A stretch of 64,000 bases of DNA from Strongylocentrotus purpuratus (taxonomy: Eukaryota > Echinodermata > Echinoidea > Camarodonta > Strongylocentrotidae): the NCBI RefSeq assembly GCF_000002235.5, contig NW_022145613.1, forward strand, positions 10,912,429 through 10,976,428. Direction: 5' to 3'. Both the position numbers and the translations under genes were made by a program. Numbering within the stretch: the first letter of the stretch is position 1; each line of letters begins with the position of its first letter. The notes under the pieces were generated by a model. That model was not told the DNA's origin and searched no databases. It saw nothing but the letters and a program-made list of their open reading frames with translations. Shown piece by piece: positions 48,001 to 56,000 of the stretch.

Positions 48001-49476
48001 AAGTAAAATCAACTTTCCATGAGGCTCTAGGGCTAATACAAATTTATAAAAGCGTTCTCATTTTTTTAGTCCTGGTTTAGGCAGCTTGCATTCAGAAGCA
48101 ATCATATAGCTAAACAACTAAACAACTGTTTAAGTCCTGTCTAAGTCGTGTTTAACTAAACTGTTTAAGTTCTGCGCAAGTCGTGTCTTAGTCATGACTT
48201 CTGCGCATGCCCATTAGGCGTTAATTCTGACGATAGACCCAATTAATGCGCATGCGTGCACGCACCGGATAAATAAATTAACGTGCACAGTTAGCTATGC
48301 GCTTGCTAGTATCATGGTGATGTGATTGTGATGTAATGACTAGACTGCATGCATGTACTGTGACGTAGGTACAGTACGTACGTATACACGTACACTGGAT
48401 TGGCGGACAGTACAAACACACTAATAATATCACTTATCAGTGCCTCAGTGCTCGGAAGAACCAGAAAAGAAACTTCTCCAACAGAATGGTTAGTTTATTA
48501 TAGATTATGGAATTTCCAAGATGTCACCATTATTAGATAAGAATAGTTAATATTATCAAGAAAAAAAATAAGGCTACACAAGAAAAAATCCTGCAAAATG
48601 TATTTGAAATTTTAAAGGATGCACGTACCATCGTTCTCCCAAGTTCGGGGTCAGCAAGTAGAGTGTACCGGAGACGTTGAAAAGCAGCTGAATCGCGCCC
48701 TTAAACAGGAAGTTAAACAACCCCTCGCAGGTGTCTAAAGTTAAACACGACTTCAGAATACGAAAAAAGTTAGACACGACTTTGTGACTAAAGTGGACTT
48801 AGACAGGACTTAGACAAATGTTTAGTTAAACAGGAGTTAGACACGACTTCAGAATACGGGCCATGCATAGACTCTAACCAGTTAGGGTCTATCTGCTTTT
48901 GGCTTTGCTATCAGGAGCAGATGTGAACTTGTTTTCAATTTCATTTTGTTGGATAATCCAGAACAGAAGTCTGGAGCCAGAGTGTAGCTTTTGGTCACAT
49001 TATTATAAGGTGAACTCAACCCTAGGCTAAGAACACTTACGCCAAATATCACAACCCGAGGGCTGGGTCAAAGTAGGGTAGATGTATATTAAACGAAGTT
49101 AAGAGTTAAGTTTGTCCCAAGTGATTTCGATCCAAACCGACCGTGTCGACAGCCGGTTCGGCCTTTGGTACCGTATATCGAGGGGGCCACTGCCCGCGCT
49201 TGCCTTGCGAGTCTCCTTTGCCTACGATGGCTCGGCACCCGGCACCCGGCACAGACTGGAGCCGCGCCGCCAGAGTTCAGGAGTTCCACTTCCATTCCCC
49301 CAAAATGACATAAATTAATTATTTGATAGTTTACTTACCTTCCATTTCTGTTCATTCCGTGCGGTCGATGTCACACTACTTTTTGAGTCATCTTCCAACG
49401 CCAGAAATCTAGCATAACGCAATATTTCCCATGTCAAATCAATAGATGTCAGACTTCCTCTTCCACACTCCTCCAT
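44888..49476 (-). CDS. REC114: REC114 homologue, meiotic double-strand-break factor, six coding exons
   Basis: Exons 49476-49339, 47861-47778, 47370-47287, 46397-46251, 45540-45487 and 45070-44888 all join on codon boundaries and give 229 residues; mammalian REC114 is about 260. The N-terminus has LTWEILRYARFL (14-25), matching the conserved first PH-fold strand, followed by LLFVIKVK (95-102) and KFRVRF (107-112) at the positions of the family signatures. The C-terminus has a conserved amphipathic helix from PDDLNKLLRLFLL to SFPSFVEAVEKQL (193-220), which in mouse is the MEI4-binding end. Known role: REC114 with MEI4 and IHO1 forms chromosome-axis assemblies that promote SPO11 breaks in meiotic prophase. 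The last acceptor (CTGTAG|GTG) has a weak pyrimidine tract and is the least certain junction. The ATG at 49476 is the first in frame at the conserved N-terminus. Confidence 0.9.
45487..45540 (-). CDS. REC114: REC114 coding exon 5
   Basis: 18 codons, residues 152-169 (IAEKEVLKGEVSVQELSQ). The acceptor is TTCCCTAG|ATT and the donor is CAG|GTTCGT. The short VSVQELSQ motif resembles the VSVTEMVQ of mammalian REC114. Support rests on phase and this short match. Confidence 0.8.
45991..46300 (-). repeat. 155-bp tandem duplication covering the REC114 exon 4 end and donor
   Basis: The block 46147-46300 (end of exon 4, donor, start of intron) recurs at 45991-46146, with shared GCATTAATGTTTCTGTTTCT and AAATACATCACAAGTGCTTAC. 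The copy has a one-base shift inside the exon part. It keeps a consensus donor (CCCG|GTAAGC at 46099/46098) but no good acceptor in phase, so it is probably intronic relic. Confidence 0.85.
46251..46397 (-). CDS. REC114: REC114 coding exon 4
   Basis: 49 codons, residues 103-151: NEARKFRVRF, then CENCAAKLSYFFPVRP, ending PPVQ. The acceptor is CTGTGGCAG|AAT and the donor is CAG|GTAAGC. The 3' end of this exon with its donor is duplicated downstream at 45991-46146. Confidence 0.93.
46459..46999. mobile_element. 541-bp foldback MITE flanked by TTAA
   Basis: The arms AGGGAAAGTCCACCCCCAAA (left) and its complement (right) extend about 170 bp, including AATCAGGTGAGTGAAAGTTTG and TTGGCAACTCTGTGAC. 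TTAA at 46455-46458 and 47000-47003 fits a piggyBac-type target duplication, although the palindromic ends make the exact border ambiguous. It lies in REC114 intron 3, downstream of exon 3. No coding sequence. Confidence 0.8.
47287..47370 (-). CDS. REC114: REC114 coding exon 3
   Basis: 28 codons, residues 75-102: ENYFLGDMRSTMRGF, then LLFVIKVK. The acceptor is TGTATTCAG|GAG and the donor is AAG|GTGAGA. Confidence 0.92.
47778..47861 (-). CDS. REC114: REC114 coding exon 2
   Basis: 28 codons, residues 47-74: YIAPASKEGLKLCI, then DHLLLTNDDVIL. The acceptor is TTTTACCAG|TAC and the donor is TTA|GTAAGT. It corresponds to the GHFFVSKGQILL strand region of the mammalian PH-like fold. Confidence 0.9.
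48060..48866. mobile_element. Foldback-type element rich in AAGTCGTGT motifs (REC114 intron 1)
   Basis: The right end (complement GGCCCGTATTCTGAAGTCGT) and left half both repeat CTGTTTAAGTCCTGTCTAAG and AAGTCGTGTNTAACT several times in opposite orientation. The middle carries TGCGCATGCG (NRF1-like) at about 48248 and another GCGCATGC near 48204. Left border uncertain. Confidence 0.5.
49125..49275. promoter_or_regulatory. CpG-dense block in REC114 intron 1
   Basis: The segment has many CpG sites in an AT-rich intron and three tandem GGCACCC units at 49237-49252. It could be an alternative promoter or an old insertion. Open frames on both strands are by-products of the composition. Confidence 0.3.
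49339..49476 (-). CDS. REC114: REC114 coding exon 1
   Basis: 46 codons beginning MEECGRGSLTSIDLTWEIL and ending NEQKWK, with donor AAG|GTAAGT. The upstream sequence should hold the promoter; no TATA box is evident. Confidence 0.88.
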
Positions 49477-49692
49477 TGTTATTGTGTAGGCCGCCTATAT
49501 AAAGACTTTATTATTTTCTTCCAAAAGGTTCCGATCGCAATTTCGATATATCGCAGCTTCTAATTCTATGAGTTGGTAGGGGGGGGGGGGGGGGAGCTCT
49601 TATCTAGCCCCTTCAAGAAATACAATACAAAACAAAACAAAAACTGTGCAGGAATAACTGTGCAGGAATAACGTCAACGACACAAATGGGGA

Positions 49693-49733
49693 GGCGAGAG
49701 AGAGAGAGAGGGAGAGAGAGAGAGAGAGAGAGA
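49693..49733. repeat. AG microsatellite upstream of REC114
   Basis: GA/AG dinucleotides about 220 bp upstream of the REC114 start codon. Confidence 0.9.
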
Positions 49734-49739
49734 AAGGAA

Positions 49740-51290
49740 AATGTGTGCCACATTGCTACAATGTTACGATAAATAAACTTACATCTATTATCTATTACTT
49801 CTAAGTAAACACAATCTTACAAAAATTCTTTCAAATGTTTTTTTTCTTCAGTACATGTTTATTAAGAAGAAAGGTAGTTGGAATGAAGTTCAATCACAAG
49901 TGGTGAAAACATTACACCATTGTATTTATCATATTCATAGACAAAACAAATCAGACTACCGGTATATAATAAATAGACTTAATATTAATAATATCAATTG
50001 AAATTAAATCCTTCCACAAGAAGAAATAAATAAATATAAATACATTTAAAAAAGTTAAAATATAATTATTTGTTATTGAATACCAACTGCTGTCTAAGTA
50101 CATTTTTCCTCATATTCCATACTTTTGAACACATAAATTATTATAAGTTTCTCATTATGTTACTAATGATATAATTCATATAAGTACCGGTAGATTGTTT
50201 AGAGAGTCTCACTGGAAAGGACGGAGGAATAATTTAGATTATGAGAATATATGCTCTGATTGTAGGCACTGCTCATAATACTTTTCATACCTATTCATGG
50301 GTACATAAAGTATCAGTCAATGACCACTATAAACTATCAGCAATAAATTAAGTACAATACATTAATCATTAAATTAATTGAATAAATGTATATTCAATTG
50401 AAGACATTTTCAACTCTATCTCAATTAACATACTTTTACACATCTCAATCCCTCTTTTCAATACACCTTCAAATACTTTCACAATTTGCGTACATTTACT
50501 TTTGCGTTTCAACTCTTTTGTAACATGAAAATCTTTCGAAATTCACACACATATCTGGTTGTAGTTATACATATGTATAAGGCAGAAACCTTGGACTAAG
50601 TATCTCGGTTCCTTTTCAGCTGCTTCACAAGACAGTTTGTTAAAATTTCTCAATGTGCTCCTATCTGGCAATAAAAGCACTTAAAATTTCACAAGGCTTT
50701 GCACCTGGTCTTAATATCCCACTATACACAGTTTTCACGAAAGCATCTTTTACAGTACACAAGTTATAAATTGGAATATTCTGAAGAAAATATTTGAATG
50801 TTTGTGAGGATAGCTGACCCAATGCAGCCAGTAACCAGGAGTTTTAAAATACAAAGTTTCACAATTACTTTTTTTAAATGTTGTTATGAACACAAAAAGT
50901 AATATAGTAATCCTTAGTTTTTTTAAATGTGTATTATATTCATAACAATCAACAAAGTAGTCTGACAAAGAACCTTTGAATATCTTTCTTTCGGAAAACC
51001 TTTTAGGGGTTGTACGACAAAGGATCTAGCAACAATTGCTTCATGGTCAATGTTTGCACACTAACTAAATTCAACTTCAATCCTGGAACTAAATCATATT
51101 CAAATCGAACCCTTACCCTATATCTGATGACATAAATAGCCTGGAACAAATATCGCCAGAGCAAATGTTGGACCAATGGTATCAAGGACAGCTGTTCTGT
51201 TGCTAACAAGAACCTACAAGTTTAAGAATACAGTTTGTCATCATAGATGTTTGCTTTCCTGATACAACCATTTCCCTATAATTGATAAAT
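49740..51290. other. Intergenic AT-rich DNA between REC114 and DNAJC27
   Basis: AT-rich, no recognisable gene. The short frame at 50750-50968 has no support. Confidence 0.5.
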
Positions 51291-51293
51291 CTC

Positions 51294-51527
51294 CAGTGGC
51301 TGATCCAGGGGTGGGGGGGGGGGCCCGGCCCCCCCCCCCCCCCCTGGGAAAAAATGTGTAAAAACATGTTAAGTTTACCCTTTCTTGGAGATGGGGGTGC
51401 GATTTTTCAAATTTTCGAGGGCCCCCCCCCCCTCCCCACATAGATAATTATCGGCCTGCTATTTCCCCGCTAAATATTTTCTCATAAATTGGGCCCCCTC
51501 CCCTGCCGCCGGCTTGATCCGCCCCTT
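51294..51527. mobile_element. hAT-like MITE, diverged ends
   Basis: The left end CAGTGGCTGATCC and right end GGATCAAGCC..GGCTTGATCCGCCCCTT carry the family layout with G/C runs and TTTCAAATTTTCGAGG. Flanks TAAATCTC (51286-51293) and TGAATCTC (51528-51535) match at 7 of 8 bases. It lies between REC114 and DNAJC27. Confidence 0.65.
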
Positions 51528-51599
51528 TGAATCTCAATATGCACTATCTACATAAAACTTTATGTGACAGTCTTTACAGGACAGGGTTACCATCCGTTT

Positions 51600-52345
51600 G
51601 TTCTGGCTTAGGAACCCTGAAAATTACCCAGCTACTTGCTTGTTTTGCAGTTAAACTAACTTCCAGACAATCCAGAAGCTTACACAGTGTTCATCATACT
51701 CATGAAAGACAATATCACAGTCTTGTAGGAAACCACAGACTATACGTTTCCAGGAAGAACTGTAATTGCAAGAACTCTTCAAGAGCTGTTCTGGCCCAGC
51801 CAATCTGAACATTTCAGGATGGGGTTTCTCAAGTTACTTGCTTCATTTCTGGTTAAAAATCAGTTCCAAATAATCCACAAGCTTACACAAAGTTCATAAT
51901 AACCATCAAAGACAATGTCACAGTATTGTAGGAAAGCACTAACTACCGTATATGAATCAGGAGCTGTTCAATAGCTGTTCGGGCCCAGTAAATCTGAACA
52001 TTTCAGGACGGAAATTCCCCAAGTTACCTGACAAAAGACAATGTCACAGTCTTGTATAAAAGCGCGGACTATATGTTTTCAGGAAGACCTGTAATTGCAG
52101 GAGCTGTTTAAGAGCTCCAATCTAAACATATCAGGACGGTGTAACTCAAGTTACTTGCTCCATTTCTGGTTAGAATCACTTTAGCGAGTCTAATGGGAAA
52201 GCGTACACTATCTGTGCTTCAGGAGATCTGTCCGACCAGCGACCAGCGCGATAATGCGAGTCTAATGGAAAAGCGTACACTATCTGTGCATCAGGAGATC
52301 TGTGTATAGCAGCAACCAGGATCTCGAAAGCTTTCAAATGCAGTT
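51600..52345 (-). repeat. Decayed tandem copies of the DNAJC27 terminal exon and 3' UTR
   Basis: Downstream of the true stop, sequence homologous to the exon end (GAGATC..GCACAGATAGT..ACGCTTTCCC) recurs near 52255-52345 and 52180-52245, and more diverged near 52040-52170, 51840-52030 and 51600-51835. The last three also share their own blocks, such as CAATTACAG, ACATTTCAGGA and GACAATGTCACAG. No copy retains the HPD part of the exon. This is partial, repeated duplication of a host exon and its 3' UTR; boundaries are approximate. Confidence 0.75.
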
Positions 52346-52461
52346 TCCCAAGTCACAGTTTCATTTTCCAGGTATTACTTGCTTCAAGATAAAATCAACA
52401 AGGTTACATCATGCTCATAAAAATCTGGCGAGATAATGTGAGTCTAGTGGGAAAGCGTAGA

Positions 52462-52591
52462 CTATCTGTGCTTGAGGAGATCTGTGCGAGAAGCGACAAG
52501 GATCTTGAAAGCTTCCTCACTCCCAGGTGCTACGTTCTTGTCAGGGTGCAAGAGAACAGCCAACTTCCGGTACGCTTTGTTGATCTCATCC
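52462..52591 (-). CDS. DNAJC27: DNAJC27 terminal coding exon 7
   Basis: Completes Lys225 and encodes residues 226-267 plus the TAG stop. It contains [12 protein letters not shown], so the HPD catalytic triad of the J domain is intact, and ends TDLLKHR. The acceptor is TTCTTGCAG|G. Decayed tandem copies of the end of this exon follow it downstream. Confidence 0.95.
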
Positions 52592-53053
52592 CTGCAAGAA
52601 TGAACAAAATTACATTCATTCATGACATGAATGACTAACAAACATATTTCAGGGCCCTATAAAGAGTTGCGATTGATCCAGATTGATCACAAGTCTTAAT
52701 AATCAGTCACAAAAATTACATTTTAAAGTCAGCAATTGTTTATTCATGGTATGGATCATTTACATGTAGAATTTAAAAGGTATAAAATAATTGAAATAAA
52801 AGACTTTTATTTTCAGGGTCAGGTGGATACTGCTGTTATGACATATTTATAAACAAGTAAATATATATATAGAACAAATAATTCAATTTTTATAATCCTC
52901 CGTCACAGTAATATACAAATAATGATTAAAACAATTGAAATTAAAAATCCATTAGGAGTTCACTTTGACCGTTTCAATTTATATTTCAGTTGAAACCAAC
53001 CATAGTGAAGAAGTGAACTCTAAAGATTGTTATTTCAATTGTTTTAATTTAAT

Positions 53054-53091
<38 letters not shown>

Positions 53092-56000
53092 ATATATATA
53101 TATTTATACAACTCACTCCCAGATCCTAATCAAATGATTGGTCATGCGCGGTCACGTGTGATTCAATTACTGAGACTATTGCACGCGTTGATGCTGTGTG
53201 TATCTATCGCACTCAGCCTAACGGCTTCGTGCAATAGATACACACAGCCTCAACTCGAGTGCGGATAGATCGTATAATGAACTCATGCGCATGCATCATT
53301 TGTATAATATTACAGTTAGTAGGGGATACAGAAAATGAAAATAATAATGGTGATAGAGATTACGTAATAAGATCCCTAAATAATTAATAAATGATCAGAA
53401 TTCATTAACATAATTATGACTTACTTTGAAGCATTGTGTGGCAGCCCTAGCCTCTCGTAATTATTTTTGCTCGTCTTCAACCTCTGTATTGCCTCGACCT
53501 GTTCCTTGGTATAGCCAAGGGTGGTGGCGATGCGCTCTGCCCGGCCTCCATTTTCAAATGCTGTCAGAAGACCTTGGTAAAGGGCCTAGTAAACGTAGGT
53601 AAAACACATGTACATGGTGAGATTATCGCAGAGATTACCGGGAGGTCGTGGGTTCGAACCCCGGCCACGTCATACCAAAAGACGTTAAAAGACAGGAGTT
53701 GCTTCTACCTGGCGCTGCTCAGTGGCTGCCGGGCTCACGAGTGGGTACTTTCAAAGATTATTTTTATTATCATTATTATCAGATTTTCATGATATTTCTA
53801 AAATGTTTTAGGTTAAAATTTTGTTTCAGGCAATATAAATATAATAAGTCTTGCAAATCCTGAGAGGCCTAGATCCGAAGGATTATTAAGCTTGCTCAAT
53901 GTACGTAGCAGGGTTGGCAGGAATGATACATCCCCAGCAGTGGATCAGCAAAATACAGGCGTACAGAGTTTCCAAGCTAGGGATTATTACAACTCGACTA
54001 CCTCGACACGACTAAAGAACTAGACTAGGCGTAAATAGTCAGATTTGACTGAACTCCATAAAAACAACCAACAACAACAACAATCCTGAAAAACTTACTG
54101 TAAACATGTCCGTGACTCCATCCCCTGTAAGCGCCGAGGTCTCAAAGTAACGAAAGCCTTTGCTGTCGGCCCAGAGTCTCCCTTCTGTCTCATCGACCAC
54201 ACGCTGCATGCCTCTATCAATCTGTTTGAAAATTAAAAAAGCACATTCATTCAACCTCTAGATGGAAAGCCAATGAAACAATCAGGATCACGTGTGTTTA
54301 ACCTTCATTCAGACCCCCCCCCCCCAAAAAAAAAAAAAACTAGATGGAACTTCGACTGCGCGCAGTCGAAAATGATGCCTCCGTCATAGAGCAAGTTTAC
54401 AAACCAAAAAGCAATTTCTCATATACATGATATATGACCCTTTGATCTTTGACCTCATGACCCTAAAATGTACTCAGTTCATTGGCTCTGCAAGATGTCC
54501 TGAGTTAAATAGTAATCCATCTGTCAGTTCTAATGAGAATGCGTTCACAAGCTATTTTTGCATACATAATGAGCCCATGACATTTGACCTTTGACCTCAT
54601 GACCCAAGAATCTACTCAGTTCATTGGCTCTGCAAGATACATACATGATCTAAGTTTGGCAGGAATCCATCAATCTGTTCTAATGATAATGCGATCACAA
54701 GTTATTTTTTGCATACATAATGAGCCGCATGACATTTGACCTTTGACCTCATGACCCAAGAATCTACTCAGTTCATTGGCTCTGCAAGATACATACATGA
54801 TCTAAGTTTGGCAGGAATCCATCAATCTGTTCTAATGATAATGCGATCACAAGTTATTTTTTGCATACATAATGAGCCGCATGACCTTTGACCTTGACCA
54901 AGACCCCAAAATCTAATCAGTTCATCGGCTCTGCAAGTAACATACATGACGTAAGTTTGGCAGGAATCCATCAATTGGTTCTTGAGATAACGCGATCACG
55001 AGCTGTTTTTGCATACATAATGAGCCATGTGACCTTTGACCTTTGACCTCGTGACCCCAAAATCTAATCAGTTCATCGGCTCTGCAAGATACATACATGA
55101 CCAATGTTTGGCAGGAATCCATCAATCGGTTCTTGAGATAACGCGATCACGAGCTGTTTTTGCATACATAATGAGCCCTGTGACCTTTGACCTTTGACCT
55201 CGTGACCCCAAAATCTAATCAGTTCATCGGCTCTGCAAGATACATACATGACCAAAGTTTGGCAGGAATCCATCAATCGGTTCTTCAGATAACGCGATCA
55301 CGAGAACGGGACGTACGGACGGACGGACGTACGTACGTACGGACGTACGTACGGACGGACGGACAACCCGAAAACATAATGCCTCCGGCTACTTCGTAAC
55401 GGAGGCATAAAAAAAAAAAACAGAACAGTAATTATGACAAGAAATCAGATATACAATTCACCATTCAATAATACAATTTACATGGTTTAAAGTTGTGAAA
55501 AAGAAAGTGTATATAATTATCCAATACAAACACTTTGCATGTAAAATATAATGTACACACTATATATTGTTAAAAGCTAAAATCAGTGCTTCGGCATTTG
55601 CTTCAACAGCAATAGCTCAGGGTTTTATTTTGTCGAAAGTATAGGGTTAGGGTAATGGTTTCAATTGGATTTTATAAGTTAGGTTTAGGGTAGAGTAGAG
55701 ATGGGTTGACGTTAGTAATTCATCCCAGGTCACTTGTAGCAGGAGCTAGTGTCGTACGGCCAAAACACCCATGAGGACTACACAAGAAATTCAAATGTTC
55801 AACAATTATCAAAATTAAAAAGCATACTTGTAAGAAATTAAAGACTCAGAGTTGGCTTCCACGCATGTTAAATAATTAACTCAAATTATAGTACAATTTG
55901 GTTTACAAACATATATCTCTTTACAGAAGTAATTTTGGAAGCTGATACATTGAACATAGGATCCCAGGTTGGGTTCCTCTATCATACAGAGCATAAACAT

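Noticed and set aside
54922-55399. Tandem open frames repeating the same 67-residue protein
   Set aside because: They are the 151-bp intronic repeat read in one frame, not a repeat protein.
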